A stretch of 24,798 bases of DNA from CAKKQX01 sp046313915 (GCA_046313915.1 JBKBXX010000040.1:1-24798), one strand, 5' to 3'; shown: positions 1-8,568, numbered from the stretch's first letter. Notes: a model not told the origin generated them from the sequence alone. Translations and numbers: made by a program.

Positions 1-2
1 CG

Positions 3-1802
3 CGGGAGCTGATCGACCGTCTGGCCGCGAACTCGAGCAGCCTCGGTGCCGACAAGATGTCGCAGGAACTGGCAACGGTCAAGCGTTCGCTCGCCGAAAA
101 ACGCCGCATCATCCAGCTGCTGCTCGAAAGCGAGAATCGCTACCGTGATCTGGTCGAGACCTCCCATGACCTGGTATGGGTCACCGACGCCCAGGGTCGC
201 TTCATCTATCTCAACAACGCGGCGCACGAGATTTTCGGCCTGGCGCCGAAAGATCTCATCGGGCGCTGTTTTTTCGACTTCGAAACGGGCCCGTCCCACG
301 TGTCTAACCGGCGTTTCCTCGCCACGCTCAAGCGCGCCGGAGAAATCAGGAATTATGTGACGCATCTCGTCACCGCCAGCGGCGAAGACCGCTGGATCGG
401 CATCAACGCGCGCATCACCCATGACGAAAACGGCGGCATGCTCGGCATCCGCGGCACGGCGCGCGATATCACCGACCAGCACCTGGCGAGCCAGCGCATC
501 GAGCATCTGGCGCTGCACGATTCCCTCACCGACCTTCCCAACCGCCACAGCCTGCAGCGGCGTATCGAAGCGGCGCTGCAGGAAAACGGCGTCGGCGCGC
601 TGCTGTTCCTCGACATCGATCACTTCAAGTACGTAAACGACAACTTCGGCCATCGTTCCGGCGACCAGTTGATCATCGGGGTGGGCAGCGTGCTGCGCGA
701 GGTGATGCGCGGCAGGGGCGAACTCTACCGCCTGGGCGGCGACGAGTTCGCCATACACCTGCCGGGCGGGCTGCGCGAGGAAGCCGTCGATATCGCCGAA
801 ACCGCGCTCGACGCGGTCCGCCACTATCGCTTCCGCGCGACCGAACACAAGATCATTTCCAATCTGAGCGTATCGATCGGCATCGGACTTTACCCGTTTC
901 ACGGCAACGACCTGCATTCGCTACTGTCCAATGTCGATATCGCGATGTACCAGGCCAAGGATCTCGGCCGCAACCGCCACGCGTTGTTCGACCAGGCTGC
1001 GGACTCGCTGCGCAGCACCCACAAACGCATCCATTGGGCCAAGAAACTGCGCGATGCACTGGATGAAAACCGCCTGGTGCTGTTTTCCCAGCCGGTGGTG
1101 CGCCTCAAGGATCGGAAAACGGTTCACCACGAAATCCTAGCGCGGATCCGCGACGACAACGGCACCTACCTCCTGCCCGAGCACTTCATCGAGCTTTCCG
1201 AGACGCTCGGCATGGTGCGGGAAATCGACATGCAGGTGCTGGAAGGACTGCTGCGCTTCATGCGCGACAGCGGCGAAGCCGGCAAAAAACTGCGATACTT
1301 CGTGAACGTGTCACGCGTTTCGATCGCTGACCCGCAATGGGTCCAGCATTTCATCGGCCTGCTGCGCAGCAGCGGTGTCGACCCCGGGCAACTCGTGTTC
1401 GAAATCACGGAAACGGCGGCGATGTCCCAGGTCGACGTCACGCTCGACTTCATGCGCAAACTGAAGGCGCTGGGCTGCCGCTTTGCGCTCGACGACTTCG
1501 GCGCCGGCTTCAGTTCCTTCTATTATCTAAAGCGTTTCGAAGTCGATTACCTGAAAATCGACGGCAGCTTCATCCGCGATCTCGCCACCGACCAGGGCAG
1601 CCGCATTTTCGTCAAGGCGCTGAACGACCTCGCGCATGAACTGCGCAAACAGGTGATCGCGGAAGGCGTGGAAAAACCGGAAGTCGCGAGGCTGCTGGTC
1701 GAAATGGGAGCCCAGTTCGGACAGGGGCGGCTTTTCCAGGAACCCCGGCCGCTCATCCGGGATGCCGAGCCGCGCCTGCGCGCGCAGTCGCAAACCGGCT
1801 GA
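3..1802 (+). CDS. PAS-GGDEF-EAL cyclic-di-GMP signalling protein (5' partial)
   Basis: Cytoplasmic sensor and c-di-GMP turnover enzyme. The reading frame is open to the left edge (18 codons before the first ATG at 57), so the true start is probably upstream and part of the N-terminus is missing. Counting from ATG 57: a helical lead-in at about 1-25, a PAS domain at about 25-140, GGDEF at about 150-310 with an intact GGDEF at 227-231 and a DIDHFK-type metal-site stretch at 186-191, then EAL at about 325-565. The EAL signature reads EIL (359-361), but the other expected catalytic and metal residues are visible: N417, E449, the DDFGAG pair D479/D480, K500, E536 and Q556. No RxxD inhibitory site precedes GGDEF. 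The protein could be a cyclase, a phosphodiesterase or both. It converges with the Nudix gene, with only 13 bp between the stop codons. Confidence 0.93.
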   Translation, partial: RELIDRLAANSSSLGADKMSQELATVKRSLAEKRRIIQLLLESENRYRDLVETSHDLVWVTDAQGRFIYLNNAAHEIFGLAPKDLIGRCFFDFETGPSHVSNRRFLATLKRAGEIRNYVTHLVTASGEDRWIGINARITHDENGGMLGIRGTARDITDQHLASQRIEHLALHDSLTDLPNRHSLQRRIEAALQENGVGALLFLDIDHFKYVNDNFGHRSGDQLIIGVGSVLREVMRGRGELYRLGGDEFAIHLPGGLREEAVDIAETALDAVRHYRFRATEHKIISNLSVSIGIGLYPFHGNDLHSLLSNVDIAMYQAKDLGRNRHALFDQAADSLRSTHKRIHWAKKLRDALDENRLVLFSQPVVRLKDRKTVHHEILARIRDDNGTYLLPEHFIELSETLGMVREIDMQVLEGLLRFMRDSGEAGKKLRYFVNVSRVSIADPQWVQHFIGLLRSSGVDPGQLVFEITETAAMSQVDVTLDFMRKLKALGCRFALDDFGAGFSSFYYLKRFEVDYLKIDGSFIRDLATDQGSRIFVKALNDLAHELRKQVIAEGVEKPEVARLLVEMGAQFGQGRLFQEPRPLIRDAEPRLRAQSQTG

Positions 1803-1815
1803 TCCGGCACGGCGC

Positions 1816-2376
1816 TCACCACTCGCCGCGCAAAAGCTTCTCCGCCCACAGGATGCCGGTCACCGCTTTCACCTCGGTAATCCTGCCCGATCTCACCCAT
1901 TCCAGCGCCACCGCAATTTTCGTCGGCAGCACCTCCAGAAATTCGCCGTCGTCGGGCGCATGGCCCACGTAGACGAGATCGCGCGCAAGAAAAAGGTCGA
2001 TGCGCTCGTCCGAGTAGCCGATGCACGGATGCAGCGTGGCAAGCTGACGCCAGCGGCCCGCCTCGTAGCCGCATTCCTCGACCAGCTCGCGCCTGGCGGT
2101 TGCCAGCGGCGCCTCGCCTTTTTCCAGCTTGCCGGCGGGCAGCTCGTAGAAATGCCTGCCCAGCGGGTAACGGAACTGGCGTTCGAGCAGAAGCGTCTCG
2201 TCATCGAGCAGCGCGATAATCATCACCGCGCCGGGATGCCGCACATACTCGCGGGTCGCCTGCTTGCCGTCGGGGAGTACGACGCGATCTTCGTGGACCT
2301 TGAGCAGACGGCCGTCGTAGACCAGCTTCGAGTCGATCCGCTTCTCGCTGAAATCCTTTTCTTCGTCAGGTGCCAT
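1816..2376 (-). CDS. nudF: Nudix hydrolase, ADP-ribose/ADP-sugar pyrophosphatase type
   Basis: A 186-aa hydrolase predicted to split ADP-ribose or a similar nucleoside diphosphate sugar into AMP and sugar phosphate. A perfect Nudix box runs from G82 to Y104 (G-x5-E-x7-RE-L-x-EE-x-G-Y), preceded by ELPAGK, the arrangement typical of the ADP-ribose pyrophosphatase branch. I chose ATG 2376 because it follows a G-rich stretch that can serve as a ribosome site. A TTG at 2403 would add nine residues (PLTAGGGR-type) that look non-native. The gene lies 81 bp after nuoN on the same strand and may be transcribed with it or from its own promoter. The family is certain; the exact substrate and the symbol are inferred. 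Confidence 0.9.
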   Translation of the reverse strand: MAPDEEKDFSEKRIDSKLVYDGRLLKVHEDRVVLPDGKQATREYVRHPGAVMIIALLDDETLLLERQFRYPLGRHFYELPAGKLEKGEAPLATARRELVEECGYEAGRWRQLATLHPCIGYSDERIDLFLARDLVYVGHAPDDGEFLEVLPTKIAVALEWVRSGRITEVKAVTGILWAEKLLRGEW

Positions 2377-2379
2377 ACG

Positions 2380-2388
2380 CCCCCCCCC
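2380..2388 (-). other. G9 homopolymer in the Nudix ribosome-site position
   Basis: Nine consecutive C on the + strand (G on the coding strand) end three bases before the Nudix ATG. They are the only Shine-Dalgarno-like sequence there. Tracts of this length can change length by slippage, so this site could tune translation; that is inference. Confidence 0.5.
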
Positions 2389-2416
2389 GGCAGTCAGCGG
2401 CAATGCTCTACGACCG

Positions 2417-2441
2417 GCTCTTCGCCAGCGCAGCGAAGAGC
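2417..2441 (-). terminator. Hairpin after nuoN, possible terminator of the nuo operon
   Basis: A perfect 9-bp inverted repeat (GCTCTTCGC and GCGAAGAGC) with a 7-nt loop lies 16 nt beyond the nuoN stop codon. No T-run follows on the transcribed strand, so it is not a classic intrinsic terminator. It could end or protect the nuo mRNA, or act in the leader of the Nudix gene. Confidence 0.4.
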
Positions 2442-2457
2442 GCGCTGCCGCACGCTC

Positions 2458-3906
2458 CTAAAGCGACATCTGGATCGAATACAGGCACAGCGCCATCAGC
2501 GGCTCGGGAACGATGCCGAAGACCAGCACCGCCAGTCCGTTGAGCGTCATCAGCGCATGCACGTCGCTGCGCGGAGCTACCGGCGAGGCGTCCAGCGGCG
2601 CGTCAAAATACATGAGCTTCACCAGTCTCAGGTAGTAGAAAGCGCCGATCAGCGAAAACAGCACCGCGACCACGGCCAGCCACAGATAGCCGGCATTGAT
2701 CACCGCCTGCAGCACCGACAGCTTGGCATAAAAACCGATGGTGGGCGGCACGCCGGCCATCGAAAACATCAGCAGCAGCATCAGAAACGCATACCACGGG
2801 TTTCTCTGGTTGAGGCCCTTGAAATCGTCAAGATTCTCGGCTTCGAAACCGCTGCGCGACAGCACCATGATCATGCCGAAAGCCCCCAGATTCATCAGCA
2901 CGTAGACCACGATGTAGAACATGGCCGAGCTGTAGCCGTTCAGGTCGCCCGACAGGATGCCGAGCAGCACGAAACCCATGTGCGAGATCGTCGAATAGGC
3001 GAGCATCCGCTTCAGATTGGTCTGCGCGATTGCCGTGATGTTGCCGATCACCATCGACAGCACCGCCATCAGGATCAGCATCTGGCGCCACTCGGCCAGC
3101 AGCTGCTCGGCCCCCAGGCCCTGCACCAGCAGACGCATGATGAACGCAAACGCCGCAAACTTCGGCGCCGAGCCGATGAACAGCGTCACGGCGGTGGGAG
3201 CGCCATGATAGACGTCGGGCACCCACATGTGAAACGGCACCGCGCCGAGCTTGAAACCGAGGCCCGCGACGATGAACACCAGCGCGAATATCAGCACCAG
3301 ATTGCCGCCCCCATCCTCGAGGATGACCTCGGCAAGCCGCGTAATCTCGAGCGTGCCGGTCGCGCCGTAGAGCATCGACATGCCGTAGAGCAGCATGCCG
3401 GAGGCGAGCGCGCCCAGCACGAAATATTTCATCGCCGCCTCGGTCGCCGCCGCCGAATCGCGCTGCAGCGCCACCAGGGCATAAAGCGAAAGCGAAAGCA
3501 GTTCCAGCCCCAGATAAAGCATCAGCAGATGATTGGCCGAAATCATGATCATCATGCCGAGGGTCGCGAACAGCACCAGCAGGAAGAACTCGCCGCGGAA
3601 CATGCCGCGCGCAGTGATGTAGGCGCGCGAATAGACCAGCATCACCATCACGCCGATATAGGTGAGCAGCTTCAGCGCGTCGGACAGCGCATCGTCGACA
3701 AACATGCCGCTGAAGGTATAGGCCGGTCCGCCGCCGGGGCCGGACCAGGTGATCACGAAACATGCGGCAAGCGTGATCTGGGCAAGCGCGTAAGTGACGA
3801 TGCGGTTGTCATCGCTGACAAACAGGTCGACGACCAGGATCACGCACGCCGCCGCGAGCAGGAACAGCTCGGGATAGGCAGGCCACAACGGAAGGATGTA
3901 GTTCAT
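2458..3906 (-). CDS. nuoN: NADH-quinone oxidoreductase subunit N
   Basis: A 482-aa polytopic membrane protein, one of the three antiporter-like proton-pumping subunits in the membrane arm of complex I. The key charged residues are visible: E135 in GLELLS (transmembrane helix 5 glutamate) and K219 in GLGFKLG (helix 7 lysine), followed by the family motif FHMWVPDVYHGAPT. The length matches the family. It is the last of 14 nuo genes, starting 10 bp after nuoM stops, without a strong ribosome site (GAAAG only), consistent with translational coupling. Confidence 0.97.
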   Translation of the reverse strand: MNYILPLWPAYPELFLLAAACVILVVDLFVSDDNRIVTYALAQITLAACFVITWSGPGGGPAYTFSGMFVDDALSDALKLLTYIGVMVMLVYSRAYITARGMFRGEFFLLVLFATLGMMIMISANHLLMLYLGLELLSLSLYALVALQRDSAAATEAAMKYFVLGALASGMLLYGMSMLYGATGTLEITRLAEVILEDGGGNLVLIFALVFIVAGLGFKLGAVPFHMWVPDVYHGAPTAVTLFIGSAPKFAAFAFIMRLLVQGLGAEQLLAEWRQMLILMAVLSMVIGNITAIAQTNLKRMLAYSTISHMGFVLLGILSGDLNGYSSAMFYIVVYVLMNLGAFGMIMVLSRSGFEAENLDDFKGLNQRNPWYAFLMLLLMFSMAGVPPTIGFYAKLSVLQAVINAGYLWLAVVAVLFSLIGAFYYLRLVKLMYFDAPLDASPVAPRSDVHALMTLNGLAVLVFGIVPEPLMALCLYSIQMSL

Positions 3907-3916
3907 CGCGATTCTT

Positions 3917-5410
3917 TCACTGCAACGGTAGCTTGCTCTGCATCACATGGGCAAGCAGCTCGTCGACTGAGGTATGCAGCACGCCGGCAAACGGGTCCGG
4001 CCAGACCCCCATCGCCAGCACTGCCGCGGCCAGCAGTCCCAGCACCAGAAATTCACGCAAACCGATGTCCTGCAGCTTTGCCACCCGCTCATTGGCCACC
4101 GCACCGAAAATGACGCGCTTGTACATCCACAGCGTATAGGCAGCGCCGAAAATGAGCGTCGTTGCCGCCAGCGCCGCGTACCAGAAATTGACCTTGACCG
4201 AGCCCATGATCACCATGAATTCGCCGACAAAGCCGCTCGTGCCGGGCAGTCCCGAATTGGCCATGGCAAACAGCATGAACAGCGCCGCGAACACCGGCAT
4301 GGTGTTGACCACCCCGCCGTAATCGGCGATGCTCCGCGAATGCAGGCGGTCGTAGAGCACGCCGACGCACAGAAACAATGCCGCCGACACGAAGCCGTGC
4401 GAAACCATCTGGATGACCGCGCCTTCCATGCCGTGGACGTTGAAAATGAAGGTGCCGAGCGTGACGAAACCCATGTGCGAAATCGACGAATAGGCAATCA
4501 GCTTCTTCATGTCGGACTGCACCAGCGCCACCAGACCGATATAGATCACCGCGATCAGCGACAGCGCGATCACGAAACCGGCGAGCGCATGGCTCGCGTC
4601 CGGCACGATCGGCAGCGACAGGCGCAGAAAACCGTAGCCGCCGAGTTTCAGCATGATCGCCGCCAGCACCACCGAGCCGCCAGTGGGCGCTTCGACGTGG
4701 GCGTCCGGCAACCACGTATGCACCGGCCACATCGGCACCTTGACCGCAAATGCCAGGAAAAATGCCAGGAAAATCAGGATCTGCGCCTCGCGCGTCAGCG
4801 GCACCTGGTAGAAATCGAGCAGCGAGAAACTGCCGCCCGCAACGTTGTAGAGATAAATCAGCGCGACGAGCGACAGCAGCGAGCCCAGCAGCGTATACAG
4901 GAAAAACTTGACTGCGGCATAAACCCGGTTGGGTCCGCCCCATACACCGATGATGATGAACATCGGGATCAGCGTTGCCTCGAAAAACACGTAGAACAGC
5001 AGCGCATCGAGCGCCGAGAACACGCCGTTCATGAAAGCCGAGAGGAACAGGAACGCCGCCATGTACTGGGCGACGCGCTGCTCGATCACCTGCCAGCCCG
5101 CGATCACCACCAGCACCGTGGTAAAGCTGTTGAGCAGGATCAGCAGCAGGGAAATGCCGTCGATGCCGAGGTGATAGTTGACGTTGAAGCTCTCGATCCA
5201 CGGCGCAAGCTCGACGAACTGGAACTCCCGTGCGAGCGGATCGAAACCGAAATAAAGCGGCAATGTCACCAGGAACCCGAGCAGCGCGCCGAGCAGCGCG
5301 ATCACGCGCGCAGCATGGGCATTGCGGTCGGAACCGGTGGCGAGCACCAGGACACCGGCGACGACGGGCACCCAGATGGCCAGGCTCAGGAGCGGGAAAC
5401 CGAGCAGCAT
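3917..5410 (-). CDS. nuoM: NADH-quinone oxidoreductase subunit M
   Basis: A 497-aa antiporter-like proton-pumping subunit in the membrane arm of complex I. E144 in FFEATLIPMF and K224 in VKVPMWPVHTWLPDAH are the expected helix 5 glutamate and helix 7 lysine. Hydrophobic helices run along the whole length. It is separated from nuoL by a 35-bp AT-rich gap that looks unlike the GC-rich surroundings but shows no hairpin. The ribosome site is weak (TTAGG). It lies between nuoL and nuoN in standard order. Confidence 0.97.
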   Translation of the reverse strand: MLLGFPLLSLAIWVPVVAGVLVLATGSDRNAHAARVIALLGALLGFLVTLPLYFGFDPLAREFQFVELAPWIESFNVNYHLGIDGISLLLILLNSFTTVLVVIAGWQVIEQRVAQYMAAFLFLSAFMNGVFSALDALLFYVFFEATLIPMFIIIGVWGGPNRVYAAVKFFLYTLLGSLLSLVALIYLYNVAGGSFSLLDFYQVPLTREAQILIFLAFFLAFAVKVPMWPVHTWLPDAHVEAPTGGSVVLAAIMLKLGGYGFLRLSLPIVPDASHALAGFVIALSLIAVIYIGLVALVQSDMKKLIAYSSISHMGFVTLGTFIFNVHGMEGAVIQMVSHGFVSAALFLCVGVLYDRLHSRSIADYGGVVNTMPVFAALFMLFAMANSGLPGTSGFVGEFMVIMGSVKVNFWYAALAATTLIFGAAYTLWMYKRVIFGAVANERVAKLQDIGLREFLVLGLLAAAVLAMGVWPDPFAGVLHTSVDELLAHVMQSKLPLQ

Positions 5411-5445
5411 TTTAGCCTAACTTGTTGTTTTAAATGTAAAAATTG

Positions 5446-7479
5446 TCATGTTGCAAAAATCATCGTCAGCAGCACCAAAATGCCGATGATCATGGTAAAG
5501 GCGTAGTGATAGATGAATCCCGACTGGAGATGGCGGATCACCACCGCGAACCATGCGACCAGCCGCGCCGAACCGTTGACGAAGAAATTGTCGATCACGG
5601 CGACATCGCCGCCCCGCCACAGACCGGTGCCGAGCCTGCGCACGCCGCCGGCGAAAAACCAGTCGTTGAAGCGGTCGAAGCCGTATTTTTCCATCAGAAT
5701 GGTGACGACGATGCCCCACTGGCGGCGCAGCAGCGCCGGCAGATCCGGCCGCACGACATAGATGAACCACGCCATCGCGGCGCCCGCGAGCGCGAGCCAG
5801 AACGGGAGCGTGGTGACGGCATGGGTGACCATCGGCACCACGCCGTGGAACTCGCGCGCCAGCGTTGCGATCGCCGGGTGGGTGGTGGCGACATGAATGG
5901 ATTTGCCGAAATAGCCGCCGAACACGAAATCGCCGATGACCCAGCCGGCGACTATCGAAGGAATCGCCAGCATCACGAGCGGCAACGTCACCACCCACGG
6001 CGACTCGCGAGGCACGAAGGAAGCGTGGTCATCGTGACCGTGTGCATCGTGCTGGCCGGCCGCAGCGCGCTCGGCCTCGACTTCCTTCACGTCCGGGTGG
6101 TGCGGATCGTTGAAACGCGGCTTGCCATGAAAGGCGTAAAACACCAGGCGGAACGAGTAGAAACCGCCAACCAGCACGCCGGCCATCGCCAGCGGGTAAG
6201 CGAATGCGGCGGCGGCAAGCGGCGAAGCGTGCAGCGCCTCGATGATGGTGTCTTTCGAGAAGAACCCGGCAAACGGCGGCAGTCCCGCATTGGCGAGGGC
6301 GCCGATCAGCACCGTGGCGTAAGTGATCGGCATGTATTTCACGAGCCCGCCCATCTTGCGCATGTCCTGCTCGTGGTGCAGTGCGATGATCACCGAGCCC
6401 GCGCCGAGGAACAGCACCGCCTTGAAGAACGCGTGGGTATAGAGATGAAAAATCGCCGCCGAATACGCCGAGGCGCCCAACGCCATCGTCATGTAGCCCA
6501 GCTGCGACAGCGTGGAATAGGCGATCACGCGCTTGATGTCGTACTGCACGGTAGCGATCAGCGCCATGAAGAAGGCGGTGATGGCACCGATCACCATCAC
6601 GAACGACAGCGCGGTGTCCGACAGCTCGAACAGCGGCGACATACGCGCCACCATGAAAATGCCCGCCGTCACCATGGTCGCGGCATGGATCAGCGCCGAG
6701 ATCGGCGTCGGGCCTTCCATCGAATCGGGCAGCCACACATGCAGCGGGAACTGCGCGCTCTTGCCCATCGCGCCGATGAACAGCAGGATGCAGATCACCG
6801 TCATCAGCGACCACACCGCGCCGGGCACGATTTCGATGGTGTTGGCGGCGAGGGTGGGCGCGTTGGCGAACACCGCGGCATAGTCGAGCGTGCCGAAATA
6901 CATCAGCACCAGCGCGATGCCGAGCAGAAAACCGAAGTCGCCGACGCGGTTGGCGAGAAACGCCTTGAGACTGGCGTAAATCGCGGTCGGCCGCGTGTAC
7001 CAGAAGCCGATCAGCAGGTACGACACCAGGCCCACCGCCTCCCAGCCGAAGAACAGCTGCAGGAAATTGTTGCTCATCACCAGCATCAGCATCGAGAAGG
7101 TGAAGAGCGAAATGTAGCTGAAGAAGCGCTGGTAGCCGGGGTCGTCGGCCATGTAGCCGATGGTGTAGATGTGCACCATCAGCGACACGAAAGACACGAC
7201 GAGCATCATCGTCGCCGACAGCTGGTCGATCAGGAAGCCGATTTCGAAGCGCGTATTGCCGGACAGCAGCCAGGTATAGACCGGACCGTTGAACAGCCTG
7301 CCGTTGACGATCACGTCGTGGAATACCACGGCCGACGCCACGGTGCAGACCATCATGCCGATGATGGTCACCCGGTGCGTAGCGCTGCGGCCAATCGCCC
7401 AGCCGAACAGTCCGGCGACGACGGCCCCGAACAGGGGGGCAAGCGGCACCAGGAGATAAAGCTTCTGCATCGAGGTCAT
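5446..7479 (-). CDS. nuoL: NADH-quinone oxidoreductase subunit L
   Basis: A 677-aa distal antiporter-like subunit of complex I, with the long C-terminal lateral helix expected for NuoL (about 180 residues longer than NuoM). E147 in FFGWEAVG and K240 in GAMGKSAQFPLHVWLPD are the conserved proton-path residues. A His/Asp-rich loop (GQHDAHGHDDH) sits in the C-terminal third, as in other betaproteobacterial NuoL. Start: ATG 7479 with AAGGA ten bases upstream; a second in-frame ATG at 7470 is possible. Seven bases separate it from nuoK. Confidence 0.97.
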   Translation of the reverse strand: MTSMQKLYLLVPLAPLFGAVVAGLFGWAIGRSATHRVTIIGMMVCTVASAVVFHDVIVNGRLFNGPVYTWLLSGNTRFEIGFLIDQLSATMMLVVSFVSLMVHIYTIGYMADDPGYQRFFSYISLFTFSMLMLVMSNNFLQLFFGWEAVGLVSYLLIGFWYTRPTAIYASLKAFLANRVGDFGFLLGIALVLMYFGTLDYAAVFANAPTLAANTIEIVPGAVWSLMTVICILLFIGAMGKSAQFPLHVWLPDSMEGPTPISALIHAATMVTAGIFMVARMSPLFELSDTALSFVMVIGAITAFFMALIATVQYDIKRVIAYSTLSQLGYMTMALGASAYSAAIFHLYTHAFFKAVLFLGAGSVIIALHHEQDMRKMGGLVKYMPITYATVLIGALANAGLPPFAGFFSKDTIIEALHASPLAAAAFAYPLAMAGVLVGGFYSFRLVFYAFHGKPRFNDPHHPDVKEVEAERAAAGQHDAHGHDDHASFVPRESPWVVTLPLVMLAIPSIVAGWVIGDFVFGGYFGKSIHVATTHPAIATLAREFHGVVPMVTHAVTTLPFWLALAGAAMAWFIYVVRPDLPALLRRQWGIVVTILMEKYGFDRFNDWFFAGGVRRLGTGLWRGGDVAVIDNFFVNGSARLVAWFAVVIRHLQSGFIYHYAFTMIIGILVLLTMIFAT

Positions 7480-7486
7480 CCGGCCA

Positions 7487-7792
7487 CTATCCTTTCAAGC
7501 TGTCGAGGTCCTCGACATTGATCGTCCTCAGGTTTCTGAACAGCACCACCAGTATCGCCAGCCCGATCGCCGATTCCGCCGCCGCCACCGTCAGGATGAA
7601 AAACACGAAAACCTGGCCCGCCGGATCGTCGAGAAAATGCGAAAACGCGACGAAATTCATGTTGACGGCGAGCAGCATCAGTTCGATCGCCATCAGCAGC
7701 ACGATCACGTTCTTGCGGTTGAGGAAAATCCCGACCACGCTGATCGCGAACAGGATCGCGCCCAACACCAGATAATGTGACAGCGTAATCAA
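7487..7792 (-). CDS. nuoK: NADH-quinone oxidoreductase subunit K (TTG start)
   Basis: A 101-aa, three-helix membrane subunit that links the quinone site to the pumping subunits. The conserved membrane glutamates are E37 (LLMAIELMLL) and E73 (AAAESAIGLA), and the C-terminus reads NVEDLDSLKG as in relatives. No ATG is available at the expected N-terminus. The start is TTG, preceded at five bases by GAGGGA, which makes the choice secure. The leader just upstream carries an unusual 7-bp repeat array that can fold into a hairpin. Confidence 0.96.
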   Translation of the reverse strand: MITLSHYLVLGAILFAISVVGIFLNRKNVIVLLMAIELMLLAVNMNFVAFSHFLDDPAGQVFVFFILTVAAAESAIGLAILVVLFRNLRTINVEDLDSLKG

Positions 7793-7806
7793 TTGCTTCC
7801 CTCTAC

Positions 7807-7893
7807 AGGTGACGGGTAATGGGTAATCGGTAATGGGTAAAAACCTTGATTTGCATGCTCTTTACTCATTACTCTTCACTCATCACTCTTTAC
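7807..7893 (-). repeat. Opposed 7-bp tandem repeats in the nuoJ-nuoK spacer
   Basis: On the + strand, 7807-7841 holds five 7-bp units (best ones GGGTAAT, GGGTAAT, CGGTAAT, GGGTAAA). Positions 7858-7893 hold five units of the same type in inverted orientation (GTAAAGA, GTGATGA, GTGAAGA, GTAATGA, GTAAAGA on the - strand). The segments 7830-7841 and 7861-7872 pair at 11 of 12 positions around a 19-nt loop. The right arm runs into the end of nuoJ and supplies its last codons and stop. Confidence 0.8.
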
Positions 7894-8493
7894 CGGCTTT
7901 TCGGCCGGCATCGCAACGATGCGCACGCGGTCCTCGCGCCGCACCGCGAGCTGCTTGGCGGGATCGATGTACTTGGTGTTCTTGCGGCGGCGCAAGGTGA
8001 GCGCGATCGCCGCGACGATCGCCACCAGCAGGATCACCGCGGCGACCTCGAAGGGATAGACATATTCGGTATACAGCAGGCGCCCCAGTTCCTTGGTGTT
8101 GCTGTAGTCGGCGGGAAGCGGCGGCGGCACCGGCACTGCGGCAAGACCCGAATAGCGGCTCGCCAGCACCAGCACCATCTCGGCCACCAGCAGCAGCGCC
8201 ACCACGCCGCCCAGCGGCAGGTAGCTCCAGAAGCCTGCGCGCAGCCGCGCGAGGTTGATGTCGAGCATCATGACCACGAACAGGAACAGCACCATCACCG
8301 CGCCGACGTAGACCAGCACCAGCGCAATCGCGAGAAACTCGGCCTGCAGCAGCACCCAGATGCCCGCCGAAGTGAAAAACGCGAGCACCAGGAACAGCAC
8401 CGCGTGCACCGGGTTGCGTGCGGTGACCACCCGCAGCGCGGAGAAAACCAGGACCGCAGCGAAAAAGTAGAATATGAAAGTATGAAAAGTCAT
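7876..8493 (-). CDS. nuoJ: NADH-quinone oxidoreductase subunit J
   Basis: A 205-aa, five-helix membrane subunit of complex I near the quinone cavity. The hallmark third helix (LVLVYVGAVMVLFLFVVMML) with its tyrosine-glycine pi-bulge region is intact. ATG 8493 is used; a TTG six bases upstream is in frame but less likely. The ribosome site is weak. Oddly, the final codons (KSDE-stop) are made of the 7-bp repeat that fills the next spacer, so the C-terminus may have been altered by repeat growth. The 75-bp gap from nuoI is also filled by a repeat of the same design. Confidence 0.96.
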   Translation of the reverse strand: MTFHTFIFYFFAAVLVFSALRVVTARNPVHAVLFLVLAFFTSAGIWVLLQAEFLAIALVLVYVGAVMVLFLFVVMMLDINLARLRAGFWSYLPLGGVVALLLVAEMVLVLASRYSGLAAVPVPPPLPADYSNTKELGRLLYTEYVYPFEVAAVILLVAIVAAIALTLRRRKNTKYIDPAKQLAVRREDRVRIVAMPAEKPVKSDE

Positions 8494-8503
8494 GTTCAAA
8501 ACC

Positions 8504-8562
8504 GGTCAGCCGTAAGCCGTAAGCTGTCATTTATTACCGCTTTCCGCTTTCCGCTCACCGCT
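8504..8562 (-). repeat. Opposed 7-bp tandem repeats in the nuoI-nuoJ spacer
   Basis: On the + strand, 8504-8524 reads as units GGTCAGC, CGTAAGC, CGTAAGC. Positions 8535-8562 read as TACCGCT, TTCCGCT, TTCCGCT, CACCGCT. The second arm in reverse (AGCGGAA, AGCGGTA) resembles the first, giving two inverted arms around a short AT-rich centre. The unit sequence differs from the nuoJ-nuoK array, but the period and layout are the same. Confidence 0.75.
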
Positions 8563-8568
8563 TGCTCC

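Noticed and set aside
1762..4113. A 783-codon open frame on the + strand opposite nuoN and the Nudix gene
   Set aside because: The translation is a His/Gln/Arg-rich low-complexity product typical of the antisense of GC-rich membrane-protein genes. It spans two clear genes on the other strand and has no recognisable domain.
5443..7521. A 692-codon + strand open frame covering nuoL in antisense
   Set aside because: It mirrors NuoL exactly, is rich in His, Arg and Glu without motifs, and has no ribosome site. The length reflects codon bias rather than coding. The same applies to the long + strand frames at 3974-5506, 9246-10499, 10745-12568 and 12614-14176.
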